Shown one piece after another: positions 1 to 11,669 of a DNA stretch of 64,000 bases. The DNA comes from Coniella vitis. Lineage: Eukaryota > Ascomycota > Sordariomycetes > Diaporthales > Schizoparmaceae. The stretch lies in the NCBI GenBank assembly GCA_011317545.1, contig WUJK01000005.1:2790001-2854000 (forward strand), given 5' to 3'. The notes below the pieces were generated by a model, which ran no database searches, had not been told where the DNA came from, and saw only the letters and a program-made list of their open reading frames with translations. A program made the position numbers and the translations under genes. Numbering within the stretch: position 1 is the first letter of the stretch; the number at the start of each line of letters is the position of its first letter.

Positions 1-2500
1 ATTTCTCACAGGCGGGCGGTGGGCAGCTGTGTGTGTACATCGTATGTGCGGTTCAGGTGCGAGGCCGACACAATAAATCCACATTTCATAACTTTTTATA
101 TCCCATCCATCAAATCAAAATTTACTTTTCCCGGGACCTTTTGACTGGCAAGCTCTCGCTCCCGATGCTGGTAATGTGGTTTCTTGGCAGGGAATGGAAG
201 AGAATAGATAAAGTTTATTATTATATTTGGCATCAGAGAACGGAAAACCTGGGAAACCTATTCGGCCGCCGTGTCCTCCCACATCGTTGCAGCACATTGT
301 ACTACGTACATCTATGGGCATTCGGCTGGCTGACTGGCATTTTCTTTTGACCCAGAAGAAATGCCAGGCTTGGCAATCAGAAAATAAATCACCACAGTCA
401 CACAGAAAAAGCGTGCGGCCTTTAATTGAGGCTAACGAGAATGTTTTGCTTTGATATTATTGGGCGCCATTACCGACCTCTTTCTCTTCTGTCACTTTTT
501 ATCTACTCAAACCGTCTCTTGAACCTCGACGTGAATATCCTCATTCCTTGGCCGAAAAGTCCGAGCCAAACAACTTGATCACTCCCACGCTCATTTGCCG
601 TGGTCTTCTATCCTAAGTACACTCGTCTCGGAACAGAACTGACAAGATCGCTTTAGCCCTGGCCTTTGCGATGTCGTCTACCGACATACACACACGCACA
701 CACATACGTGTCAAGGAAACGAGCCGCGGGGTTGACATTACTATGTCGTCAAACCAACAACACGAACAGGCGCATGTTCAAATTGATGTCATCCTTTCAT
801 CTTCGTTTCTTTTTCTCTTTCTTCTTTACTGGACACTTTTCTTCCCGTCTTTCCTGCACGCATCCCGTCTGCAGGTCGGATGGGAAGGGCGCCCCCTCAG
901 CTAGGCTGGCTGGCCGGCTGGCCGGCCTTGCAGAGTGGTCACTATGGGCCCGGCCGGATCCCCCAAGGCCGCCTCAATGACAACCAGCCTGCACAAGAGG
1001 TTGAAGGCGGGGGGCGAAAGACGTAATGACAACGCAAGCTCCTTTTTAGATATACTACACAGTATACATAGCATAGTATATGCCGCAAGCTTTTGGAGAA
1101 GAAGAGGCAACAGACCCTGTGCCAATACATACGAGGTACATGGCAGGTAAAAGGGAAAAGGGAAAAAAACGTCGCCAAGAAAAAGTAAAAATGACAACAC
1201 TCTCTGTCACGTGGACGAGAATAGACATAATGAAAAGCCGAGTAGTTGCTCATCTATCTGGATCCCCCAAAATAGGTTCATGGATTTGTTCAATGGTTTC
1301 GACGAGGTTCAATGTTGATCTACGGTCTCATCTCCCTAGGATGAAAATGGAATTCGAAAAGGGGACATTGTGAGTAAACTGTACTTGTGTGAGAGAGTGC
1401 GCCGCTGTGACGCCTTCCTGAACATTCATAAGATCTAATTCAAGAAGCTCTAAAGAGTTGCTTGTAAGCATTGGATTCATGCCTTCAAGCCCAGGGTTAT
1501 CGAGCAATGCTGTACCTTGACCTCTACCTAATCTACGAACCTCGTCCTGGCCCGCAGTCGAATTACACACATACGGTATTTTGGGAACAGGTCTCTTATA
1601 GTCACAACTCGGTGACTGGGAAAGCAATCTGTGATGGCATACCCTTCGCGAATCTTTCCTTGACCGGATTTGGTCTGTAAACAGTAACTGTTTAGACTAT
1701 CCAGAGAGCACCCAAAGACACACTGGCCTATTTATGGATGTGGTATAGGTACAGTCCAGACCTCAATAGCTGCGGATTGCCATTCTTTTGTTGCTACTAG
1801 CTGGAAATGCCAAATACAAGTCCCAAGTTTATCAAGACGGGAATGCTCGTGATGGGAGACGTACGGTTGGTGAGATTGCGAATCTTGGTATACGGGCTGT
1901 TTCCTGCAGCTAGCAGGGCAGACTGTGAAATGAATAGCCCATGGACAGGCTACTCGCTGGCGACGGAGCCACTTCACGTTGATACGAGGGGTGGAAGAGA
2001 GAAGACTCGCAAATGATCATTCTATGCGCTTTGGATCTACCTTGTAGCAATGCCGAGTCTTACCTGAATGGGAGAATAGGGAGATGTTTGTCTGTTGGAT
2101 GAGTTGCCGAGCTGCCATTACACAGTAGTCCCAAGCCGGGACCGCCACGGGACGTCAAAGTCGATGAGACATGGAGGGTCACAAGTTCCCAAGGTATGTA
2201 TTGGCCTGTATTATCAAACCTGGCCTCAAGCGCATGTGCCCGCGATCCCGAGTCGCTTCGGCTCTAGCATCCTGCGGTTTTGCAAAGATCCAGTGTTCAG
2301 CCAGCACGACTAATATCCCGCAATATGGGTTCTCGGATCTCATGATCCGAGATTCGCATTGATCCAATTCTCCATGATTGAGCCCAGCAGTGCGCTGTGT
2401 ATACTAGTTTCTTTCAAGCAGCCGATCTTCAGACAAAGGCCATGCTCTGCTGGTTGACAATTTGGGCAGCACTCGCTGTTCCACTTACACTTCATCCCTT
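1..2500. other. gene-free stretch
   Basis: I see no credible gene here. The open frames are short and read as unselected sequence. Visible features are a CA-rich microsatellite-like run at about 685-707, a pyrimidine-rich patch at about 795-860 and a purine-rich patch at about 1148-1187. This could be the downstream or promoter region of a gene lying to the left of the window. Confidence 0.5.
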
Positions 2501-2506
2501 GCCAAG

Positions 2507-3693
2507 TCATGACCTCGTGCCGTAAGGTTTCAGGAGAAACGATAGTACACAAGAGAAATCCATAGCACAATGTTGGACGATATGAGGGGCAGCCTTCGGG
2601 TGCTTATATGCTGCACTGCTGCAAATGAAGACCCCAATAACAGCACCAAGAATCTCCGCTGGAGCGCTGGCTCCCAAGTCATCCGTTCGTACGCCATAAC
2701 CTAGAGTGACGATGCGTGGCGCACGCACAATCGCCATCAGCCATGTCCTCGAACACGATGCAAGCCTTGTGTGTGACGGCAAAAATGGTCCAGTGACTGA
2801 CTGCACACAGCGATCTAATCCTGGCTGACGGGCTGAGGTCATCGTAGCAATCGTACAGTCGCTGCATGGCCGGCGTGGAACTGGACTCGCAAAGCGACTC
2901 GAGTACCACGCTGTAACTGCAGCAATGATTGCAGGGCTGTAACCCGCAGTGAGCGCGCACTTGGCGAGCTTCGTTCTGCTAGGTCGCTTCCGAGCAGCAA
3001 TCAGCGTGGGAGCGTGCGGCAACTTCAGGCTCCAACATCTCCAGGTCTGGTGGTCCAGCACCAGTAAAGTTTCTGCCACTGCAGCCTCAGGCGCTTCATC
3101 CCGTTTGGTGATCCGATGTTGTGTCGGCGCCAACGTTCGGTAAGCGCCTCCACTCCAGCAGTTGCTACGTATTCCCAATCCTGGTTGTAGAACGCGAATA
3201 CGGGTACTGAGGCCATATCAGCAAAGTCCTATCGAGTGATGAAAGTTTGAAACAACGCCAAACTCTGAATGCTATTTCCATGAATAGGAGAAGACGCTCG
3301 AGGCTTCAGGTGCTTGACGGTGGCGTGTTTTGAGAGCAAACCTTCTGGCAGTCTATCTGATTCGCCTTCACGCCACCAAGCCGGGCCCGTACAAGGCTGG
3401 ATGTTTGTAGCATTCCAAGCATACTGCACCGCTGTGAGATGTGTGGCAGGCGAATCGTGGGGCACGTCCTGTTGAATCGTCAACACAAAGCGCTGTGCAA
3501 GCTTTTGTCTCGGCGCAATAAGAGTACTTGTGGTGAGTGAGGATAGCCCTTGATCTGGTTGCCTAGTACTTACTGAAGATGCAGACAAATGAGGAGTTTC
3601 GACTGAAAGCATGAGATTTCGATGTGAAGAAAACTGCCACGCACGAAAGGAAACTGTAGGAAACTGTGCTGCCAAGGTTCCCAAGGGGCGCAC
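2507..3693 (-). other. possible degraded or orphan coding segment
   Basis: The minus strand holds three partly overlapping open stretches. One frame runs from about 3693 to 3025, broken by a single stop at 3229-3231. Just after that stop it reads MASVPVFAFYNQDWEYVATA, which looks protein-like. A second frame is open from 3178 to 2507 (223 codons) and a third from 2960 to 2679. I recognise no domain and find no convincing set of splice sites joining them. This could be an eroded gene, a lineage-specific gene with introns I did not resolve, or chance. Confidence 0.15.
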
Positions 3694-3699
3694 CGGTCC

Positions 3700-6300
3700 A
3701 GCACTGGCCGCAGGTCAAAGGAAACCCCTTTTCATAGCGAACAATGCATGTGCAAAGCAAGACTGCTCTCGTCTTTTTGGCGCAGCATTCGTGCCGACGA
3801 TCCTAATCCTTTCAGCAGATGACTCCAATGTGCAAAATGCAGAATCATGAGCCGAACCTATTAGAGCCCTCCGTCTCGACAGCTCCATTCGCTGAATGGC
3901 TGGAATACATAGCGTGGGTGTACCATATACTATATTAATAGTAAGGAATGAGCGGCAGCGGCTGCTACCGAATATTACTATCTATACGAACCCGTATGCT
4001 GAGCCACTCACTTGAGGGCTTGTTGAGGTGCTATTTTTAGCATTCTCGCTTTCTTTGATGGGTGTGTGCCGTGTCCGAATTTGCAGTCAAAGGAGACCTC
4101 CCCCCGGGCCTGACGCTAATCGTCTTTTGGGTTAAGGAAAATGGCAGCAATATTCTGAAAACCCATTCCTGTTCCGTGAGCACTGCAATGATATTTCCAA
4201 TACCCCTTTGCAGTCCCGCTTGCCGAAACCGCGTGGTCGTGTTCACATGTTTTCTCTCATTTATTGATTAGCAAGAAGGGCCGTTGCTGAAATGACTTGA
4301 GACGGGTTGGCCACGAGGCGATCCGTCCGTTCCATGTGCCCTGTGTTTCCCGCACCAGATCCAGACATGTCAGTCAGGTGCTCGCCATGGAACTTGGAAC
4401 GTGGGAGAGAAGCTTTTTCCCGCGGGGACAACAAAGTCGCTGCTGACTGGACGCCAAGTTGCCCTGCCGTGTTGAGTGCTGTAAAAGGGAAGGCGTGGAG
4501 GCGGTGAAAAGTTTGGGTGGGCCTGCGGCAAGTCGGCGCTGTTTCAGACGGTGGGCTGGGCGGGCAGGAGGAGCATATTGGGGGGGGGGGGTCTTTGGGT
4601 GCCTGCTTTGCTCAGTCAAGGGGCTGCTCAGCACTGTACTATGTAGTGGCGTACATAGTAGGTAGGCGTAGGCCTGCAAGTGGTACTATAGTAGTCTTTT
4701 CAGGCCCTGAGGTGCTATAATCCCACGGGGGCAGCGCTACAAGGGGCTTGAGGGGCAGAGGGGTAGGGACAAAGCTTCTGGAACGAGATTGATTGGCAGC
4801 AGGGCGGGCCATCGGCAATCCCCAGATCTTGCTATTGGTAACTCGCTATTCTGTCCAGCAAGGATCGGCAGGCGGATCAGCAGGAAATAGGGGATGGGCA
4901 CGGCACGGTCATTCTTTGGCGCGGCGTGGCACGGATTGGACTCAGGGTTCTCGGCTTTGTCATACTCAGTACTATGACTACGTAGTAGTACTATGTACAT
5001 AGGAGTCTCTGCCTCTCAATCACCACCTCATTGCTGCTGCTAAGATTGTCAATGGAAGCCGTCGAGATGCTGTACCAAGCTCGTCGCCAATGGGCCCGAT
5101 GCTGCCACAGCCAGCTGCCCGCTTAGTCTGGTTTCTACCGACCAAAGCATGTGGGTTGCCTTCGAAAGCACTTCCTGTACCACAGTCAACGTCGTACAGT
5201 ACGTGCAACAGGCCACACCACCCACCACTGGACTGAGGGAGCCAGTTCCATCGAAAAATCCTGCCATGGTCTCATCCTGCTTGTCAAGTGAGGGTCAACT
5301 CTTGGAATACGGTCACCACCCACCCAGCCACACAAGACACACCAAAGCATTGCCTCAACAACGCATCGCGGCTGGGTCACAGTCGCATCCGTTTCGTTTG
5401 CCATCTCCTGTCGGCAGTGACGTCGCCGCAGTTCTTTGCAGCTTTTGGCGCTCGAAGGTGCCTGGTGGTGGCAGATTCATACATGTACATGAACTGGCAA
5501 TTTGCGAGCCCATAGAAAAGTCCCTTCCAAGGTTATGCATGATCATGGGTGGTTGGCGTTTTGGGTCCTTGGCACGACAGATCTCCCTCTGCTTTTAAGC
5601 TATCCCGCGCATTGCGTGCGCCCTCAAAATCCGCATTGTGTGTACTATTTACGGAGCGCACAGTTTGGGTCATTCAAGTCGCCATGCTTGTTGCTGCTGC
5701 TGCCTGTTCACCTTGAAGTCTTGGAAATCCCCTAGGAAATGCCAATCTGCTTTCGACAGTTGCGGCAGCTATTGGCGCTGTCCAAAAAAATGGGCCCGTG
5801 CAAGCCCAGCCAACTTTAAACCATTCAGAGTACTATGTAGGGTTCCTGGGCTCCAGTCCGTCCAGCGGCTCCAAAGGAGGGGGACGGCCTTCTCAACGTC
5901 GCTGGGGGGTGGGGGCTCCACTCCAGCGTACACTGCCAGCATGCTGGAGCCGGCGCCCTGCCCCCTTCCTTCCCTAGAGCCAGCAAGTGACAAGTCGCCA
6001 GCTAAACCAGCTAACCTGCCTGAGGCTAAGCCACAATACAATACTTGGGTACCCCCCTGGTCCGCCAAGTACGGCCGACTTTTTTATGCGGACCTCCTTT
6101 TTTTCGCCTGGCCTCCTTGGTCCTCATCAGCTGTTTGGCGATGGCTTGTAACTCGACATAAGTAGTACATTGGTACTTCAGGAGTGGCCCCGTATTGACA
6201 TTTCTTTTTTGCCCACTGTCTGTTCCTGAAGAGACAGCTGTCGGGATTTCTGGTCTCTCGTCCCTTTGTTGCTCATCTAGCTGCATCACCGTTGAACCAT
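3700..6300. other. gene-free stretch upstream of the chitin synthase
   Basis: No supported gene. It contains a run of about 12 G at 4580-4591 and four copies of the recurrent 9-mer TACTATGTA/TACATAGTA at 4637, 4652, 4989 and 5831, the first two as an inverted pair. The 175-codon open frame at 5638-6165 is rich in Cys, Ser and Pro runs and shows no domain. Confidence 0.5.
4637..4660. repeat. inverted pair of the TACTATGTA motif
   Basis: TACTATGTA at 4637-4645 is followed after 6 bases by its exact reverse complement TACATAGTA at 4652-4660. This could form a 9-bp-stem hairpin or a two-half-site protein target. The same arrangement recurs at 44405-44430, 51139-51164 and 59866-59888. Confidence 0.85.
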
Positions 6301-6713
6301 TGCCTGGCTCATTTACCTAGTACGTGACGGACTTGCCGTTGAGCGCTCATCGTTCATCGTTTGCTGTCCCGTGCTGTCGAGACTCATCTGAACTCTAACA
6401 GCTGAGTCAGGGTCTACCTTGCCTCTGCACCTCTACGCGATTTAGTGTGGAGCAGCAACTCTTCCGTGCGCTGCTGCGGTCTGCTACCAAGAATCCAGCG
6501 GTTGCCTCCTTTTTAACCTTTCTATTCTTGAGCTCTTTTCTTAACTTGATCTTGTGATCTCCTCCTTGCCTTGCCTTGCTCCTCACACGACAATCTTCTC
6601 CTCTGAAGGTACGATCTCTGCCACCGTCGCGCAGACCCTTCAACCACTCACCTCTACCCGCATCTCCAAACGGCCTTGGATAGCCGACAAGTGTGTCTGT
6701 TGAGACAGCCAAT
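6301..6713 (+). promoter_or_regulatory. promoter and leader region of the chitin synthase gene
   Basis: This is the 400 bp before the chitin synthase ATG. It becomes pyrimidine-rich toward the start, as is common in fungal promoters. A perfect TGAGTCA heptamer lies at 6403-6409, the consensus for Gcn4/CPC1-type or AP-1-type bZIP factors. A single 7-mer can occur by chance, so its function is inferred only. Confidence 0.35.
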
Positions 6714-9667
6714 ATGGCTTACAACGGCGGAGGCGATGAGAGCTTCGAGCATCATCAAATGAGCGATTACAATGCAGAGCACCAGCACCCTACAGGCGTG
6801 AGTATACCTTCCTTTTCTGGCATTTGTCTGTCCCACACACCACGACCTCCCCCTCCAGCGTCAAGAGCTCTGCTAACACGCACCTTTCTTTTTGTGTCCT
6901 TGCAGTACCACATGCCACCAAACCAAGAACAAGACGACGAGGTACAGCGCTCTCTCCTGAGCGCCGGCCAGTCGCAGGCTCGCCCAGTGTCGGCGTACAG
7001 CTTGACCGAGTCCTATGCCGCGAATCCCTCCGTGACAGTTCCCGGAGGCAGTGGTCTTGGGGAATACAACAGTGAATACCAAGCTTCTGGCTACCAATCT
7101 CAGGGTCTGGGAGCCCCTGGCTTCCCCGGCGACATTGACCGTCCTGCATCTACCGTGGGCGGCGAAGAGGGCTGGGCGGCGCGTCAGCAACAGAATTCTG
7201 GCGGTCTTGGCCGCTCCAAGACCCGAAGGGTTAAGCTGCAAAAAGGTCACCAGGGCGGTGTCCTCAGTCTCGACTATCCCGTTCCTAGCGCCATCAAGAA
7301 TGCCGTCCAGGCCAAGTACCGCGATGCTGAAGGTGGAAGCGAAGAGTTCACCAAGATGCGCTACACGGCTGCCACTTGCGACCCTAATGATTTCACCCTC
7401 AAGAACGGTTACGACTTGCGCGCCCGCATGTACAACCGCCACACCGAGCTGCTCATTGCCGTCACCTACTACAACGAGGACAAGGTCCTGTTGGCAAGAA
7501 CCCTCCACGGTGTCATGCAAAACATTCGCGATATCGTCAACCTCAAGAAGTCCACATTCTGGAACAAGGGCGGCCCAGCCTGGCAGAAGATTGTCGTGTG
7601 CATGGTCTTTGACGGTATTGAGAAGACCGACAAGGATGTCCTCGATGTCCTTGCGACAATTGGCGTGTACCAGGACGGTGTCGTCAAGAAGGCTGTCGGT
7701 GACCAAGAGACCGTCGCCCACATTTTCGAATACACGACGCAGCTGTCGGTTACCCCCAGCCAGCAGCTTATTCGGCCCCTGGACGACAGCCCCCAGACGC
7801 TGCCTCCTGTGCAGATGATTTTTTGTGTCAAGCAAAAGAACAGCAAGAAGATCAACTCTCACCGTTGGCTTTTCAATGCCTTTGGTCGCATTCTGAACCC
7901 TGAAGTCTGCATTCTCATTGACGCTGGTACCAAGCCAAGCCCTAGGTCGCTGCTTGCCCTGTGGGAAGGTTTCTACAACGACAAGGACCTTGGAGGTGCT
8001 TGTGGTGAAATCCACGCAATGTTGGGCAAGGGAGGAAAGAAGCTTATGAACCCGCTTGTTGCCGTCCAGAACTTTGAGTACAAGATTTCAAACATTCTTG
8101 ACAAGCCTCTTGAGAGTGCTTTTGGTTACGTCAGTGTCTTGCCCGGTGCCTTTTCGGCCTACCGTTTCCGCGCCATCATGGGACGACCTCTGGAGCAATA
8201 CTTCCACGGTGACCACACTCTTTCCGCCAAGCTCGGTAAGAAGGGTATTGATGGCATGAACATTTTCAAAAAGAACATGTTCTTGGCCGAGGATCGTATC
8301 CTCTGTTTTGAGTTGGTCGCCAAAGCTGGCCAAAAGTGGCACTTGACCTACATCAAGGCTGCCAAGGGTGAAACTGATGTGCCTGAAGGTGCCGCCGAAT
8401 TCATTTCACAGCGTCGAAGATGGCTCAATGGTTCTTTTGCCGCCAGTTTGTACTCGGGCATGCACTTTTCCCGGTTCTACAAGTCTGGCCACAACATTAT
8501 TCGCATGTTCTTCTTCCACGTCCAGTTCCTCTACAACACAGCTCAGCTCGTCTTCTCCTGGATTTCGCTTGCTTCTTACTGGCTTACCACGTCTGTTATC
8601 TTGGATCTTGTCGGCGACCCTAAGTCCGAGGGAGAAACTAGCACTGCTTTCCCTTTTGGCGACACTGTCACGCCTCGGTTCAATGATGCTGTCAAGTACA
8701 TCTACCTGGCATTCGTCATTCTGCAGTTCATTCTGGCCCTCGGTAACAGACCGAAAGGTTCCAAGTACACTTACATCACCTCATTCTGCGTCTTTGCTTT
8801 GATCCAGTTCTACGTCCTGATCGACTCTGTCTTCCTGATTTACCGCGCTTTCCACGGTGGTCTTGATGTCGACACGAGCGATGCTGCAGCTTTCCTCAAG
8901 AGTTTGTTTGGTGGATCTAGCACAGGTGGTACATTGCTGCTGACTATTTTCACCATCTACGGTATCTACTATATCGCTTCGTTCATGTACTTGGACCCTT
9001 GGCACATGTTCCACTCGTATCCCTTCTACCTGTTGCTCATGTCCACCTACATCAACATTCTCATGGTCTACGCTTTCAACAACTGGCACGATGTGTCTTG
9101 GGGTACCAAGGGATCCGATTCGACCGAAAAGTTGCCGGCTGCCAAGGTCGTCAAGGACGAGAAGAGCACAGAGGAGCCTGTCGTCGAAATCGAAGACGAG
9201 AAGCCTCAGGAGGATGTCGACACGCAGTTTGAGCAAACCGTCAGACGTGCACTCACCCCCTTCAAGGAGGTTGTCGAAGAAGACGAGGCCGACGTACAGG
9301 ACTCTTACAAGTCTTTCCGAACGGGTCTGGTCGTGGCCTGGCTATTCACCAACTGTTTACTGGCTGTTGGTATCAGCAGCTCCAACTTCAATGGTTCCGC
9401 CTCAAACACCACGGCACGTGCCCCTCCACCCCCTCCACCAAAACCCCCACTTTCCCCCTCCCCTCTTGCCCAAGATTGATTATGCGCACTTTTGTCGAGC
9501 AAGCAACTAACACCGTTCTGTTGATATAGAATACTGTCAAGTACCGACAAGCCATGTTCTTCGAGGTTCTTCTGTACTCGACCGCCTTCTTGTCCCTTGT
9601 ACGTTTTACTGGGTTCTGTTGGTTCCTGGGTAAGACTGGTATCATGTGTTGTTTCGCCAGAAGGTAA
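6714..9667 (+). CDS. chitin synthase, class III
   Basis: Integral-membrane family-2 glycosyltransferase that polymerises UDP-GlcNAc into cell-wall chitin at hyphal tips and septa. Proposed exons are 6714-6797, 6906-9413 and 9530-9667, giving about 909 residues, the usual class III length (Aspergillus ChsB, Neurospora CHS-1). Intron 1 is GT-AG (donor GTGAGTA). Visible motifs are VTYYNED near the start of the catalytic domain, an Asp in LIDAGTKP (about residue 367), EDR at about 490-492 and the QRRRW signature at about 530-534, followed by several membrane segments. The stretch around SAFGYVSVLPGAFSAYRFRA is typical of class III. The last exon encodes the conserved end WFLGKTGIMCCFARR. Without the second intron, the frame would end at 9479 in a proline run and lose that conserved tail. 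No in-phase GT donor exists, and GC at 9414 (GCACGT) is the best phase-0 donor. The family call is firm; that last splice is inferred. Confidence 0.93.
9414..9529 (+). other. probable GC-AG intron in the chitin synthase
   Basis: The donor GCACGT follows codon ACG. A branch-point-like CTAAC lies at 9506-9510 and the acceptor is ATATAG. Splicing joins ...SASNTT to NTVKYRQAMFFEV in frame and restores the family's C-terminus. The GT donors nearby (9370, 9394, 9418) all have the wrong phase for this acceptor. An alternative pairs one of those donors with an AAG acceptor ending at 9551. Confidence 0.55.
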
Positions 9668-11117
9668 TCTGCGAGCCATGAACACGGTATACCGCGGCGA
9701 TATCTTCTGGCCTGGGAAACGTATATTGAGATTTTGGCTGGCCTGGCTCTCATGTGCGCCTCATGTGGCGCAATATACTGGCTCCAGGCTACGTACAACA
9801 TCAAATCTTGTTCAGATTTCACGCTGGATATATACATAGCGAGCGGCACTTACCGAAAGGGGAGAAGAGCTATACTTGGTCTGGGGAGGAAAAAAGAGCT
9901 TTCGTTAGCAGTTTTCCCCCCCACCACACAAAGAACGAGATATGACGGCCTTTTTGTTGTTGTTTTTCTGCGGCTATTTGGTTATTCGTCATCCATTTCT
10001 TTGCGCCTATTTGACTTCTTATGGTTTCTGGATAGGAAGAAGAAATGGATGGCATACAATCAAGGTTGTGGATATTTGAAGGTAAAGATTACTTTGGATG
10101 GGATCTATCGGGCATGGTGGAGCTACGAGGGATAGTGAGCAAATTCCACTTGGCGAAGGTACGGCGTTTTACGCAGTGTCACCATCAAAATCATCATTAT
10201 CAGAGACACCTATCATCAGCATTATACATTTGTTTAGTGGTTTTCTACTTCTTCCTTCTGATTTTTCCCCATTTGTCTACTGGTACTCGTCTTGACTTGC
10301 ACAATGTTGTAATGGAATCTTTCCACTTAGTCCTGACGTTCGGGCGTTGCAGTACTCGCTCGCGTTGGGTCAGTTCCATGTACTTCACTGTCTGCAACGC
10401 AGGATGTCTCTTGAAACACAGATTGAGCGGGAATAGAGTCATAGGAAGAATGTTCCTTAGTTCAGAACATCTAAAGAACGTGCAAGCGTCACTTTTCTCA
10501 GCAAGACAAGCTTCGGACAACGAGTAGGGAAGCACGATTGTTATGACATAGAAGGCGTGGTGCCTCTTTCAGCGTGCAAGCAAACGATTGGATCTGGCTA
10601 GTCGCATATCAGTACAACTTACTGCTTAGTACTGCTGGGCGCCATTGGAAAGAAACAATTTCAGCATTAACATAGAAAGCAAACGCCAAGCATTGATGCA
10701 TGACGTCCCTCTCGAAACACTTTAAGCGTGCGGGAACGGCGAATTCTGAGGCCTTGTCGCTTATCTTATCAGCACTCCAGTGGTGGACAATCTACGCCCA
10801 ACAGGCGCGGCGTCATACCAACTTCTTCTCCTTTGCAACCCAACAACACTTTTGCATCTCAAACAAGCCCCTCCCCTACCCTGCGCACGACGTTCCTCTG
10901 ATCAGTCTTGGCTCTCGTCGCCTGATATTCGATTTATCATATACAGTCTCTACCACCCATACAACGTTTGATCTTCCTTGTCTTGGTTTTCTCACGCGAC
11001 ACTCGCCGGCGCCCGACGCGACCCCCGCCCCCTTTCCCGCCTCGACCCCGCGTCACCACTCTAAGCAAATACCCCCTTTCTCCGGGACCATTGCGGCCGC
11101 GGCCTCCAGCCCTCAAG
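9668..11117. other. intergenic region between chitin synthase and UBC12
   Basis: 3' region of the chitin synthase followed by the UBC12 promoter. A 160-codon open frame (10045-10527) has no domain and its sequence reads as untranslated DNA. From about 10975 to 11110 the strand is C/T-rich, as expected just upstream of a fungal start codon. Confidence 0.6.
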
Positions 11118-11669
11118 ATGTTGAAAATCTGGTCTATGAAGAAGGAGCAGCAGAAGGCCGACCAAGCCGATGTGGTCTCTGGAAAGAAGAAGAAGGTCAC
11201 GGCTGCTCAACTGCGGGTGCAAAAGGACCTCGACGAACTCAGCCTCCCCTCGACAATGAAGACTGATTTCCCGGACCCAGACAACATTCTTAAGTTTGTC
11301 CTAACCATCGAGCCGGACGAGGGCATGTACAAGGGCGGCCGCTTCACCTTCAACTTCGACGTGGGCCAAAACTTTCCTCACGAGCCGCCCAAGGTGACGT
11401 GCAACGAAAAGATCTACCACCCTAACATCGACCTACAAGGAAAAGTGTGCCTCAACATTCTGCGCGAGGATTGGAAGCCGGTACTCAATCTCAACGCTGT
11501 TATTGTCGGCTTGCAGTTTTTGTTCCTCGAGCCAAATGCCAGTGACCCGCTCAACAAGGATGCCGCAGATGACTTACGCAACAATCGCGAAGGCTTCAAG
11601 CGCAACGTTAGGACTAGTATGGGCGGCGGCCAGGTACGAGGCGAGGCATTCGACAGGGTGTTAAAATAG
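11118..11669 (+). CDS. UBC12: NEDD8-conjugating enzyme E2 (Ubc12)
   Basis: E2 enzyme that takes NEDD8/Rub1 from the Ula1-Uba3 E1 and passes it to cullins, activating cullin-RING ubiquitin ligases. The gene is a single exon of 183 residues, the normal length of the family. The N-terminus MLKIWSMKKEQQ matches the Ubc12-specific tail that docks on the E1. The UBC fold follows, with the HPN motif at about residues 101-103 and the catalytic cysteine at 111 in KVCLNIL. The start is the first ATG compatible with the family N-terminus; a longer open frame from 10968 is a C/T-rich leader. It does not appear functionally linked to its neighbours. Confidence 0.95.
   Translation: MLKIWSMKKEQQKADQADVVSGKKKKVTAAQLRVQKDLDELSLPSTMKTDFPDPDNILKFVLTIEPDEGMYKGGRFTFNFDVGQNFPHEPPKVTCNEKIYHPNIDLQGKVCLNILREDWKPVLNLNAVIVGLQFLFLEPNASDPLNKDAADDLRNNREGFKRNVRTSMGGGQVRGEAFDRVLK

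Noticed and set aside
686..707. CA-repeat run considered as a telomeric or CRISPR-like repeat
   Set aside because: A short imperfect microsatellite only. No telomere repeat and no direct repeats with spacers exist in this fungal window.
5638..6165. 175-codon open frame in the chitin synthase promoter
   Set aside because: Cys and Pro runs derive from simple sequence; no domain is present.
6873..8015. 380-codon open frame antisense to the chitin synthase
   Set aside because: A shadow of the highly biased coding strand; the sense protein is certain.
10045..10527. 160-codon open frame after the chitin synthase
   Set aside because: Lies in the expected 3' region, with no family features.
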